A stretch of DNA of 64,000 nucleotides from Agapanthus africanus (lineage: Eukaryota > Streptophyta > Magnoliopsida > Asparagales > Amaryllidaceae), in contig CM057337.1 of assembly GCA_030015575.1 (NCBI GenBank), positions 374,689,582-374,753,581 on the forward strand. The letters are read 5' to 3'. The translations under genes and the position numbers were made by a program. The first letter of the stretch is position 1. The number at the start of each line of letters is the position of its first letter. Below the pieces are notes generated by a model. That model was not told the DNA's origin. It made no database searches and saw only the letters and a list, made by a program, of their open reading frames with translations. This document shows, in pieces, positions 22,589-34,517 of the stretch.

Positions 22589-24157
22589 TGATTGTTAGAG
22601 TACGTGCGTGTTCAAGTTTAGTTTAAATACCGCAATCAAGACGGTTTCGCTTGTAGCTAGCCGGTTGAGTACGGGTCGTCCGCAGGGAGATGGGAGTCTT
22701 TTTCAAAGTGTTTTAACGAGTTAAGTCCTGTTTTCAGATTTTGTTGAGGTTATCTAAGTGTAAGTTGATATTTAAAGAGAGCTTGTTAGGGTGAGGATTA
22801 GGTTAGTTTGAGTTAGGAGTCTCCACATCTTTCGTTGCCCCACTTAATATCGGTGTTACGGTAATCGGCAACAACGGGGATTAGCACGGCTAGGAAGGAA
22901 CTTGCGAGTATAAGCTAGGCTTTCCAACGCATAGTCCTTCCTTTTGGTGCTTGTCCGTCCGTTCTTGGCTCTTATCCATAACCTCCGGTTAATTCAACCA
23001 CAACCGGTCTCACTACGGAATCACCGCTATCATGTAGGATAGGGTGCCGTAAGGAGCGGATTGTGGTTCAATTAACGGGAGTCGATTTAAGTTGTTGGGC
23101 AAGGAAAGAGTGAGAGAGATTTCCTTCTCTCAAACTTCCCTTATCCTACCCTAACAAGTATAAAACTACTCACACTTCATAATACGGAAAAATAAAACAA
23201 ACAAAAGAGGAAGATAGAAAGAAGGAGGCTAGAAGAATACGACTAACTATTTGCGACCTCACCTTGGCGAGGATCAAGCGTAAGTATCATTGTCGTATAA
23301 ATGATAAAGGAAAAGAGAGAAGAAAGAAACAATCAAACAAATAACAACAACTACTTAACAATTAAAATTACAACAAATTAGGACAAGTAAAGAAAGAGAC
23401 AAGCATGATAAAAATTGGTCTTCTTTATTCATCACTCTTCACTCAAAAGCTCACTACAAGTTTAATGGAGAAGAGGTGAGAAGAGGAAGAAGAACAAGAC
23501 TAAAACTAGGCAAAAAATGAGAATACAAAAATTGACCCTTTCTTCACAAAATTCTGGGCTATTTATAGGCCAAGAAATGAAACCCTAGGGCAACCAACAG
23601 AACCCTGACGAAATGACCAAACTGCCCCTGAAATCTCGTGCTCTGAACTGTCTGTACGGCCGCGGATCCGCCGCCTATAGCCCCCCTATGGCCGCGGATC
23701 CGCGCCCCTACTGTGGGTTTAGGGTGTGGGCTTCTGAGTGTTTTCCTGGTCTCCTGTCCCCTCTTGTCTGGTGTGTATATTTTCTGAAAAATCTATCCCA
23801 TTTCTTCCAGAATTTTTATTGAGCAAAGGTGGACTTTTTTGTGGATGATTGCCTCGAGCTCCGTGTAGATCTCTTGGATTTTGTGCTACCATTGAGCCTT
23901 GTGCATGAGAATGACATTGATTAGACACTTTGTCTTCCTAAACTGGTATCTGGCAACATACGGATGAAGAGCGGAGACCGTGTTTTATCTGTGGTTGGCA
24001 GGAACCGGATTTTGTCGTGTTTTCCATGAATTTCTCCGTTTTAGAACCGGGAACCTGTATCCTGCAATTGACTAGCAAACACGGCTCAAGAGTATCTACC
24101 GATATGCAATGTGATAAAAATTGGGCGGTATGAAAATGCAAAAATCTGATATGAACA
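22589..24157 (-). repeat. 3' LTR of L (left, 1569 bp)
   Basis: Nearly identical to 32949-34517. Holds a GC-rich double palindrome (23658-23706) and a TATA-like motif (23560-23567) on the minus strand. Confidence 0.95.
23658..23706 (-). other. GC-rich double palindrome in the 3' LTR of L
   Basis: GGCCGCGGATCCGCCGCC (23658-23675) and GGCCGCGGATCCGCGCC (23690-23706), 14 nt apart. The other LTR has the same pair at 34018-34066. Compare the copia leader hairpins. Confidence 0.8.
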
Positions 24158-24173
24158 AATACCCCCAAACTTA
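24158..24173 (-). promoter_or_regulatory. Polypurine tract of L
   Basis: Minus-strand TAAGTTTGGGGGTATT directly inside the left LTR. M has the same tract at 49380-49395. Confidence 0.85.
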
Positions 24174-25831
24174 TCATTTGCTCGTCCCGAGCAAAGCCCA
24201 TTTATTCACAAAAAATTTCCTAACCTCACTTTCGCAGGGAACGCGATTGCACTGAGCATGTGCAACAAGCCGTTAAACCTCTAGGTGTCCCTAGTAGGAG
24301 GAGTGTTGTCTCCTGAGGGTTTTCAGCGGATACTACCCACAAAATCCGGTCAAGTTGGTTTTGTAAAATAACTAAGCTTCAAACCCTAAAGTTTTGTTTT
24401 AGAAAATAACAATTCTATAATCCTAAGTCTAGATCATCGAACCTTTATTTTTCACACCTCGCTTCTTATTTAACTACAGATTTTATATGTCTTTACGTGC
24501 AGTGCAAATAGTGTCGTTAAGTTCCCGAAAGGTCGAATCATGTCTCACAATAAAGCCCAGATAACAATTTTAAAAGGATCACATAAGTTTTATAAAGAGT
24601 TAAGCATTTTTCAAGTTTCGTTTTCCAGTAAGGTTTCAACTTCAGAATTTCTATCTTCCATAACAGGAAACTAAGTCGTATTTTTCACTCCACCTTTTTC
24701 TTGTTTTCATTTCATACACACCTCTGTGAACATGCAATAGTCTTTATCATAGAATAAAACCTTCATATCTCCGTTAAAATTTTTATAAAAGCCTGTCTTT
24801 TATCAAGATTATTCTCACACAAAGAACCGTTAGGAATTTTAACTCGGAGAGAACACTTGCTTGACTTTGTTTTAAACTGGACTTTCTAGGTTTCTTAGCG
24901 AGCTTTGGGCCAATGCACCCAAACCAGTTGGTTTTAGGGCATTAGGTGTAGAAACACCCCAGCGGACTTAATTACTCAAGTTACCTAGGTCCAAAAACAA
25001 AAGACACTTTGGCGTGAAAATCAGATGATTTAATACGAACGGAGATATAACCGGCAGTTCAATTATTTTTTGGATAAAAGACGTGTTTAGTGGGTTTGGT
25101 GTGTAATCATTCCAATCAAGTTTCCGATGGGTTATTTTTCAGACTTAGCTTCAATTACGGCATCAATAACATTCCTTCATATTCGCTTTACTTCATAAAC
25201 TATTCTTGACATTACTTATTTCAGAACAAACCTATTTGATCCTCAGAAAATCATTTATCTGTTTAAAAGTTTAAACATGAAAGACTTGTCATCTAATTCC
25301 CAAAACTCACGACACGTGTAGTGTGATGTAAAGACGTATATCAGCTATAGTTAACTTCAAAGGAGAGTTATTTTTCAGGTTTTCAAAATCCAAACCTAAG
25401 ATTTAGTTATTCCTATTTTTTTCAAACAAAAACCGTCGAATGTTGAATCAGAGTTCTTCCACAAGCTAACTTGACAAAAAAGTTTTTATATTTTTTTTAG
25501 AAAATTTTCAAATTTTTATGGATTTTATGGATTTAAATATGCAGATGCAAAATATACATATGAATGCGAAGGTAAGAAATGCGTACCGAGCGTACCCCCA
25601 AACTTAAACTGGACAGTGTCCTCACTGTCATTGCATGAAGAGATCATTTGAAGGGTCAAAAATGTCGGTTTAGCGATACAAATTTTTTTTATTTGGTTTT
25701 GTTTTTAAAGAAAAGAAAAAGAATATACACAAATATAAACAAAATGGTTTGTACATACCCCCAAACTTATTTGGAACAGTGTCCACTGTTCTTGGCTGGA
25801 TAATCGAAGTTTGGAGGTAGGCAGAGGAAGA
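24158..25831 (-). other. 3' untranslated region of L (no gene seen)
   Basis: About 1.7 kb of AT-rich sequence between pol and the 3' LTR, where some Athila elements carry an env-like gene. I find no sizeable or recognisable frame here. The part next to the polypurine tract (about 24171-24355) is almost the same as 49393-49570 of M. Confidence 0.75.
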
Positions 25832-28800
25832 TCATGCAAGGTAAACCGGCTCCTGTAAGAACAGGAGCTCCTCTGTTGGTTCGGCGCTAAGGTACGGGTT
25901 GCATCGGTGTCCATTTACCTTGAAGAGTGAACCGTCCTTTGGATTTTCCAAATCCACAGCGCCCTGCGGATACACATTCCGCACAAAATACGGCCCTTTC
26001 CAGCGAGATCTCAGCTTTCCAGGATGGAAGTGAAGTCGGGTGTCGTAAAGCAGTACCTGCTGACCAGGTACGAAGGTTTTGCGCAAAAGGTGTTTATCGT
26101 GAAACACCTTCGTTCGATTCTTAACGACAACCGCGTTATCGTAAGCCTCATCCCTAAGCTCGTTCAGTTCGTTCAGCTGCAGCTTCCGATGGCTGCCCGC
26201 GTCCTCAAGAGACAGATTCAGCTCCTTTATCGCCCAAAATGCGCGATGCTCGATTTCAACAGGTAGGTGGCAGGCTTTTCCGTACACAAGCCGATAGGGA
26301 GACATGCCAAGGTCGGTCTTATAAGCGGTTCTAAATGCCCAAAGGGCATCAGTGAGTTTTAGAGACCAATCCTTACGGTTCTTGGAAACCGTCTTCTCCA
26401 GTATCTGCTTGATTTGCCGATTTGAAACTTCGGCCTGCCCGCAGGTTTGGGGGTGGTAGGGCGTAGAAAGCTTATGATTAATGGAGTATTTCCGCATCAA
26501 GGCCTCGAAAGTCCTATTGCAGAAATGACTTCCATTGTCGCTAATGATCGCTCGGGGGTGCCCAAACCGGGAGAAAATGTTTTCTTTAAGGAACCTAACG
26601 ACAACCTTGTTGTCGTTAGTCCGGCTAGGCACAGCCTCGACCCATTTAGAGACGTAATCAACAGCTAGAAGGATGTACAAGTTCCCGAAAGAGCTGGGAA
26701 ACGGCCCCATGAAATCTATCCCCCAAACATCGAAAATCTCCACAACCAAGATCGGTTGGAGCGGCATCTCGTTCCTCCGGGATATCTGGCCCATGTGTTG
26801 GCACCGGGAGCAAGTCTTGCAATAGTCGTGAGCGTCTTTGAAAAGTTGTGGCCAGTAGAAACCACATTGCAAGATCTTCTCGGCTGTCTTTCTGGGGCCA
26901 AAATGTCCGCCACACGCTTGATCGTGGTAAAATGACAGCACACTCTTGAATTCATCGTCAGGGACACACCGACGAATAATCTGGTCGGGACAGTACTTGA
27001 ACAGATAAGGTTCGTCCCAGTAAAAGTGTTTTACTTGGGATAAGAAGCGAAGTCTGTCCTGACTCGACCATTCAGTCGGTAGTAATCCCGTGGCCAAATA
27101 GTTCACAATATCTGCGAACCAGGGTTCGCACGATACTGTCAAGAGTTGTTCATCCGGGAAAACGTCGTTGATCGGAATTGGAAGTGAAGGCGAAGAAGGA
27201 AGTCGTGAGAGATGGTCGGCAACTACGTTTTCACATCCTCGTTTGTCCTTAATGACAAGGTCAAACTCTTGAAGCAAGAGGATCCAACGTATTAACCGAG
27301 ATTTGGCATCTTTCTTCGCAAAAAGATGGCGCAGAGCTGAATGGTCCGTGTAGACAATGACTGGAGAGCCGATGAGGTAGGGCCTGAACTTTTCTAAAGC
27401 AAATACAACAGCTAAGAATTCCTTCTCAGTTGTGGTATAGTTAAGTTGGGCGTCGTTCAGGGTTCGGCTTGCGTAATAGATTACGTGCGGCATCTTGTTG
27501 ATGTGCTGTCCAAGGACAGCACCGATGGCAAAGTCGGATGCATTGCACATGATCTCGAATGGGTGCGTCCAGTCAGGAGAAGAAAGAACGGGAGCAGAAG
27601 TGAGTGAGCGTTTCAGTGACTCGAATGCAGTCACACAGCTCGAGTTGAAGTCGAAAGGCGTGTCCTTGGCCAGCAAAAGAGTCAAGGGCCTAGCAATCTT
27701 GCTAAAGTCCTTGATAAACCGTCTGTAGAAACCGGCATGGCCAAGGAAGGCTCGGATATCTCTGACGCATCGGGGAGGAGGCAGATTGGAAATGACCTCA
27801 ATCTTTGCTTTGTCAACCTCTATGCCATTTTGCGAGATGATATGTCCTAAGACAATACCTTCGCGCACCATGAAGTGGCATTTCTCCCAGTTCAAAGTGA
27901 GATTCTTGTCCTTACATCGGGTAAGGACAGCGTCAAGATGCAGCAAACACTCGTCAAAGGAGTCGCCGAAGATGGAGAAGTCATCCATGAAAATCTCCAG
28001 AAATTTTTCCACCATGTCAGAGAAAATTCCCATCATACACCGCTGGAAGGTAGCGGGCGCATTGCATAACCCAAAGGGCATGCGTCGATATGCAAACGTG
28101 CCGAAAGGACAAGTGAAAGTGGTCTTGTCCTGGTCTTTTTCGGCGATGGGAATTTGATTATAGCCAGAGTAGCCATCAAGAAAACAGTAGTACTCGTGTC
28201 CGGCCAATCATTCGAGCATCTGGTCAATGAAGGGTAGCGGAAAGTGGTCTTTCCGCGTTGCGGCGTTGAGTTTTCTGTAATCAATGCAAACTCGCCACCC
28301 AGTTTGGGTGCGAGTAGGGATTAACTCATTCGCCTCGTTGGTGATGACCGTGATGCCCGACTTCTTGGGGACAACGTGAATGGGGCTAACCCACTGGCTA
28401 TCAGAGATAGGGTAAATGATACCACTATCTAGACATTTGACGATCTCCTTCTTCACAGCCTCCTTCATGACTGGATTAAGACGTCTTTGTGGATCCCGGG
28501 CTGGTTTGGCATCATCCATCAGATGAATGTGATGCTCAACGATGAGGGGACTAATCCCCTTGATGTCCGCCATGGACCAGCCAAAAGCTTGCCTGTTGCC
28601 GTGCAAGATCGCGAGAAGGGCTTTCTCTTGCTCGAGAGCTAGAGAAGCCGAGATGATGACAGGGAGGGTCTCGTTCTCACCTAAGTAAGCATACTTAAGG
28701 TGAGATGGCAACGGCTTGAGTTCGAGCGTTGGAGGTGAAATGATGGAAGGCAAGACTGGTGCAAAGGTCTCGAACTCAAAGGACTCCAGCAAAGGTTCAA

Positions 28801-31669
28801 AACGAGTGTAGGCAACCGAGTCGGATGGTTCAGGTAACTCATCCGAAAAGTCGAAAGATTCAAACTCGGGTTGTGCACGGCTAAGATTGTTCGTGAACGT
28901 GAAACACTCGTATTCGTTGTCGGGCGCAGAAACAGCAGCAGGTTCGAAGAGAAACGCACTAGTGGCGTCAAGATTATCGTGTTTAAATAGAAACTCCTCG
29001 AATTCACACTCTTCGGGGGTGATCTCCTGGATCGAGCAGACGTCCAGTATATGAGCATTAGGTTCGGCGGGCTGATTCCCCAACCTAAAAATGTTGAGTT
29101 CAATCGTCATATTTCCAAAAGAGAGGTTCATCGAACCATTGCGACAATTGATCACAACATTTGAGGTTGCGAGAAATGGGCGGCCGAGTATCACCGGAAT
29201 TTGATTCCGGGGGTTAGCTACAGGCTGTGTATCTAATACAATGAAGTCAACGGGGAATATGAAGTCCCCGACTTTTATCAACACATCCTCTAGCTCACCC
29301 CTAGGGTGGGTGATCGATCGGTCGGCCATTTGGAGAGTGCAGTGTGTGGGTTTCAACTCTCCGACGCCTAATTGCTCGTATACTGAATACGGAAGCAAGT
29401 TAACACTGGCACCAAGATCTAATAGTGCGCGGTTGATGTTCTTATCCCCAATAGTAATTGAAATCGTAGGACAGCCAGGGTCCTTCCGTTTTTGTGGTAA
29501 AGATTGGGTAAGGGCATCACTCACAGCACTAGCCAAGAAAACTTTCTTGGGTACCTGACACTTCCTCTTTTTCGTGCACAAGTCCTTTAAGATTTTCGCG
29601 TAAGACGGGACTTGTTGGACAGCATCTAAAAGAGGAATGTTAATGTTAACTTGCTTGAATAACTCCAGAATCTTCTCCATTTGAGGATTTTGTTTATTAG
29701 ACCTCAACCGGTTTGGAAATGGAACATTTTGAAAATTGGTTGAGTCTAATGCTGGAGGAGGAGATTTTGGAGTTGGAACGGATCCCAGAATAGGTGTTTT
29801 CGTGGAGTGAGAAGTGGGTCCGTTCAGAGCAGAAGAAGAGGAAGGAGAAGAAGAAGAAGAAGCGGCGGCCGGGGTGTCATCGTTGATTCGTGTGCCGGTG
29901 TTGTTTTGCAGCATCCTTCCCGATCTCAGTGTGGTCACGGCACTCACATTATGGTTTTGTTGTTCAAGAGCAACATGTGCATTATGTGGGTGACCGGGAT
30001 TTGGAAGTGGCTGAGACGGGAGCTTCCCCTTCTCTCGCTCGCTCAAGGCCGCGTTCAGCTGTGCAATCTGGGCCTCGATGGTCTTGATGCTTTGCCCGTG
30101 TGCGGCAGTGTGTTGCACTAAAGATTGAATCGAAGACTGGATGTTGGCGGTGGATTGAGTCCATTGTTTAACAAATGCCTCCAGACTTCGCTCGAGCGAG
30201 GAAACCTTATCGTTGTTCGACGGAACAAAGTTGTTTGGTGGAAAAGAGTTGTTTGGTGCAAAGTTGTTCGTCTGGTTTTGGAAAGGTTGGGGTTGGAAGG
30301 GCTGCTGATACTGAGTTTGTTGCTGCGCTTGTTGTTGCGGCGGAGGGGCCCTTTGGAAATTGTTGCCCTGGAATTGATTCTGATTCTGATTCCAGGCGAA
30401 ATTGGGATGGTTCCTCCAACCGGGATTATAGGTGGAAGAGTATGGATCATTCCTCGGTCTTTGCTGGAAGGCAGCATTAACCTGATCCTGTCCTTGCGGG
30501 GGTGGATTGTAAGGACACTCTTCGGTCAAGTGGGACGGATCGGAACAACAAGCGCAGATGGTATGAAGGGGGAGAACAGGGGCAGGGGCAGGAGCAGAAA
30601 ATTTGCTCTCTATCGCTTCAAGCTTTCTTGTTATAGCAGCCATTTCAGCTTTCATCGCAATAGAGACATCGAGTTGGTGGATTCCTACCCTAGACTGACC
30701 GGTAGAAGTGGAGGTAGAAGAAGAAGAAGTCGGTCTGGTGCTCTCCCACTGTAGCGTTTGCTCCGCAAGATCGTCAAAGAACTGCCACGCTTCCTCGTCA
30801 GATTTCGATAGGAAGTGGCCCTGACAGATGGTTTCCAGCAACTGCTTCGTTGCTGGGTTCAGTCCCTCGTATAAGGTTTGGCAGAGCTGCCATTTCTCTA
30901 TACCGTGGTGAGGACACTGAACAAGAAGGTCTTTGTATCGGTCAAAGCACTTCCAGAAGGGTTCAGAAGGAAGCTGGGAGAATTGGTTGATTTCATTTCG
31001 AATTCTTGCGGTCTTATGATTCGGATAGAATTTTTTAAGAAACGCTTTAACAAACTCGTCCCAGCTGGTGATTGAGTGGGAAGCGGTGCTATACAGCCAT
31101 TTTTCAGTGAGATCGCATAAAGTGAACGGAATGACCCGTAGACGTATAGCATCGTCCGACAGCTGGGTTGTTTTCATCATGGCACAGACGTTTTGAAATT
31201 TGTTAATGAAGATATAGGCATCTTCAGATTCAAGCCCATGAAAACGTGGAAGCATGTTGATGAAATGGGGCTTAATTTCAAAGTTGTCCCCATTGGCCGG
31301 AGGAAGAGAAAGGCAGGTGGGAAGTGCAGAACGGGTAGGGTAGAAACGATCCTGGAGCGTAATTCGCTGCGGCGCTACAACAGGCGGAGGTGGTGGGAGA
31401 TTGGTCTCCGTAGGAGGTGGAGCCAATCCAGAGGTGGTCAAAGAGATGTTCGGATTAAATCCCGACATCGCGGAAGAAGAGGTTGGTGAAAGTGAAGGTG
31501 AAGGTGAAGATGTATGAACAGAATTCCGGTCAACGTCGGAGTTGGCCGGCAAAGGAAGGGGTGAAAGAGGAGTGGACGGAGTATCGACTTCGGAGTCGAT
31601 CGTGTAGTCGGTTGCGACTAACGTAATGCGGACTAGACGGGCGCTAGTGTCCCGAGTCCAAGCGGACAT
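25832..31669 (-). pseudogene. Gag-pol region of L (Athila type), about one break
   Basis: Start ATG at 31669. In order on the minus strand: Pro/Ser-rich N-terminus; gag capsid (about 30740-31290: RFHGLESEDAYIFINKF, WDEFVKAFLKKFYP); CCHC knuckle CACCSDPSHLTEEC (near 30530); a coiled-coil stretch with SSLERSLEAF; protease with LLDLGASVNLLPYS and VILGRPFLA (about 29150-29480); an acidic Phe-rich linker; reverse transcriptase with [18 protein letters not shown] and FMDDFSIFG (about 27900-28330); RNase H (about 27250-27600); integrase with HHCC zinc region, [17 protein letters not shown] and [10 protein letters not shown] (about 26000-26950). All domains are recognisable and the region looks almost whole. 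Confidence 0.95.
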
Positions 31670-31904
31670 ACACTAAACGAGTTTAGCATAGTCAAAGCGG
31701 AGAAGGTGAGGGTAAGAAAACGTCAATGGAGAAAGGTGATGGATGGTGGGTGAAAATGGATTTGGCGACAAAAGGGCAAATTTTTATAAAAGTTTTTGAT
31801 TTTTTTTTTTTTTTTTAGAAAGAGATTTACAGAAATATGTACGGAAATACGGCTTAAGCAATCACAAACAAGATATGCACAATCACACCTAGATCTAGGG
31901 TAAC

Positions 31905-32170
31905 CTAGGTCTACTAGACCTGCTCCTGAACTTGATTGTCGAAGTTAAACAATGTCGAGAAACGGGCTTAAAAATACACTGATCACGAGGCCAGGTAAGT
32001 GCAGAGATAAGGGGAGGTTGTCCAACGCTTTCGCGAAGTTCCTTAATTAAATAACCCTTTCTCTTTCGGCGGTTGCGCCTTTAACACTTTCCTAGACACC
32101 CCGTAAACAATATACGGTTAAGCGAGGTTCTAAACAAGGTTTATCTTCTCCTAATGAGCTCGAAGTCCTT
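31905..32170 (-). other. Leader block of L conserved in M
   Basis: Around 90% identical by eye to 52675-52940 of M over about 265 nt, although the rest of the two leaders differs much more. Contains a GAAA-capped hairpin and the landmarks shared with copia leader A. Candidate packaging or translation signal; the function is unknown. Confidence 0.75.
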
Positions 32171-32504
32171 AGGGCTGAAGTCTAGTATTTTTTAAATTTA
32201 CAATGGACAATGCATATGCTTTAGTGATTTTTGGGGTCCTGGGAAGGGTGATGAAATCCCCACCCAATCTGGATTGGTTTCAAGCCCCTTAAGTCCGTAT
32301 TAAAGAAATGCAAAGCAGTAACAAATCAACTGCAAACAATTTTTATTTGCGGCGCAAAGAATCCTGCACAAGAACAGTTTATTGGAAGGGGGAGAAGAAT
32401 TTGCGCAAAGAAAGCTGCAGAAACACAGTTCAGTGGAGTTCAGAGGAGTGGAGAGAGGCAGAGGGACTTACAGAGAGAAAAATTGCACCCTGAAGGCACT
32501 GAAT

Positions 32505-32552
32505 GGCCGCGGTTCCGCGGCCAAACACCTACTTAGGCCGCGGATCCGCGGC
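32505..32552 (-). other. GC-rich double palindrome in leader L
   Basis: GGCCGCGGTTCCGCGGCC (32505-32522, perfect palindrome apart from its centre) and GGCCGCGGATCCGCGGC (32536-32552). The arms can also pair with each other around a short AT-rich loop. Confidence 0.82.
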
Positions 32553-32928
32553 TAAGTTGAGGAATTAGGGCTCTGAAAAAATTTGGGTGTCCTCTGCTTG
32601 GTGTCCTCTGCTTGTCTGGATGTGGGTAATTCTGATTTGCTCACTGTAACAGTTCCAGATTTGTACAGTAGACCGGATGCTTCGTTTTTGTCCGTCGCGG
32701 TGTAGCCGCGAAAATGTGGGTCTATCTTCCCACGTCTTTGGCACTGTACTTGAACTCCGTATTTCCAACGTCTTTGGCGTCGATCTTGAGCTTCGTATTT
32801 CCTGCACACTTGCACAAAAACTAATCAAGAATAACAAGATGGTTTCTTTTACAAAGTATATATATTTTTTTCGTTTTTTTTTTACTTACAAATTAACCCG
32901 AAATTACACAAAGAAACAAAGTACCGTC

Positions 32929-32946
32929 TCCCCGGCAGCGGCGCCA
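32929..32946 (-). promoter_or_regulatory. Primer binding site of L, tRNA-Asp
   Basis: Minus-strand TGGCGCCGCTGCCGGGGA, one base different from the canonical plant tRNA-Asp site found in M, two bases inside the 5' LTR. tRNA-Asp is the usual primer of Athila elements. Confidence 0.93.
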
Positions 32947-32948
32947 TT

Positions 32949-34517
32949 TGATTGTTAGAGTACGTGCGTGTTCAAGTTTACTTTAAATACCGCAATCAAG
33001 ACGGTTTCGCTTGTAGCTAGCCGGTTGAGTACGGGTCGTCCGCAGGGAGATGGGAGTCTTTTTCAAAGTGTTTTAACGAGTTAAGTCCTGTTTTCAGATT
33101 TTGTTGAGGTTATCTAAGTGTAAGTTGATATTTAAAGAGAGCTTGTTAGGGTGAGGATTAGGTTAGTTTGAGTTAGGAGTCTCCACATCTTTCGTTGCCC
33201 CACTTAATATCGGTGTTACGGTAATCGGCAACAACGGGGATTAGCACGGCTAGGAAGGAACTTGCGAGTATAAGCTAGGCTTTCCAACGCATAGTCCTTC
33301 CTTTTGGTGCTTGTCCGTCCGTTCTTGGCTCTTATCCATAACCTCCGGTTAATTCAACCACAACCGGTCTCACTACGGAATCACCGCTATCATGTAGGAT
33401 AGGGTGCCATAAGGAGCGGATTGTGGTTCAATTAACGGGAGTCGATTTAAGTTGTTGGGCAAGGAAAGAGTGAGAGAGATTTCCTTCTCTCAAACTTCCC
33501 TTATCCTACCCTAACAAGTATAAAACTACTCACACTTCATAATACGGAAAAATAAAACAAACAAAAGAGGAAGATAGAAAGAAGGAGGCTAGAAGAATAC
33601 GACTAACTATTTGCGACCTCACCTTGGCGAGGATCAAGCGTAAGTATCATTGTCGTATAAATGATAAAGGAAAAGAGAGAAGAAAGAAACAATCAAACAA
33701 ATAACAACAACTACTTAACAATTAAAATTACAACAAATTAAGACAAGTAAAGAAAGAGACAAGCATGATAAAAATTGGTCTTCTTTATTCATCACTCTTC
33801 ACTCAAAAGCTCACTACAAGTTTAATGGAGAAGAGGTGAGAAGAGGAAGAAGAACAAGACTAAAACTAGGCAAAAAATGAGAATACAAAAATTGACCCTT
33901 TCTTCACAAAATTCTGGGCTATTTATAGGCCAAGAAATGAAACCCTAGGGCAACCAACAGAACCCTGACGAAATGACCAAACTGCCCCTGAAATCTCGTG
34001 CTCTGAACTGTCTGTACGGCCGTGGATCCGCCGCCTATAGCCCCCCTATGGCCGCGGATCCGCGCCCCTACTGTGGGTTTAGGGTGTGGGCTTCTGAGTG
34101 TTTTCCTGGTCTCCTGTCCCCTCTTGTCTGGTGTGTATATTTTCTGAAAAATCTATCCCATTTCTTCCAGAATTTTTATTGAGCAAAGGTGGACTTTTTT
34201 GTGGATGATTGCCTCGAGCTCCGCGTAGATCTCTTGGATTTTGTGCTACCATTGAGCCTTGTGCATGAGAATGACATTGATTAGACACTTTGTCTTCCTA
34301 AACTGGTATCTGGCAACATACGGATGAAGAGCGGAGACCGTGTTTTATCTGTGGTTGGCAGGAACCGGATTTTGTCGTGTTTTCCATGAATTTCTCCGTT
34401 TGAGAACCGGGAACCTGTATCCTGCAATTGACTAGCAAACACGGCTCAAGAGTATCTACCGATATGCAATGTGATAAAAATTGGGCGGTATGAAAATGCA
34501 AAAATCTGATATGAACA
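32949..34517 (-). repeat. 5' LTR of L (right, 1569 bp)
   Basis: Same length as the left LTR, with about six differences by eye. It should hold the promoter; a TATA-like motif lies at 33920-33927. Confidence 0.95.
33920..33927 (-). promoter_or_regulatory. TATA box of L
   Basis: Minus-strand CCTATAAATAGCCC is a canonical plant TATA context. M has CCTATAAATACTCC at the equivalent place. The transcription start is expected about 30 nt further on the minus strand. Confidence 0.65.

Larger units (their letters stand above)
31670..32928 (-). other. Leader of L
   Basis: About 1.26 kb without a gene. Contains the block conserved with M (31905-32170), the hairpins at 32026-32035 and 32068-32079, a GC-rich double palindrome (32505-32552), and T-rich tracts next to gag and to the primer site. 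Confidence 0.8.
22589..34517 (-). mobile_element. Element L: Ty3/gypsy Athila-type, young and nearly whole (11.9 kb)
   Basis: Flanked by the exact 5-bp duplication GGTAC (22584-22588 and 34518-34522) inside the LTR of C. Both LTRs are 1569 bp, opening TGATTGTTAGAG and closing ATGAACA in plus orientation. I count about six differences between them by eye (roughly 0.4%), so insertion is recent, of the order of a few hundred thousand years or less at usual plant rates. The tRNA-Asp primer site, polypurine tract and gag-pol order fit Athila. About one break in the coding region. No env-like frame is found between pol and the 3' LTR. Confidence 0.95.

Noticed and set aside
24158-25831. Possible env-like gene of L between pol and the 3' LTR
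   Set aside because: No frame of useful length, no transmembrane-like segment and no similarity that I recognise.
29807-30754. Plus-strand open frames opposite the gag of L
   Set aside because: Low-complexity Arg/Gly-rich shadows of the Pro/Gln/Ser-rich gag on the other strand.
31992-32000. Perfect plant splice donor CAGGTAAGT on the plus strand in leader L, also in M at 52772-52780
   Set aside because: It is antisense to both elements, and its conservation is explained by the conserved leader block. Kept only as a curiosity.
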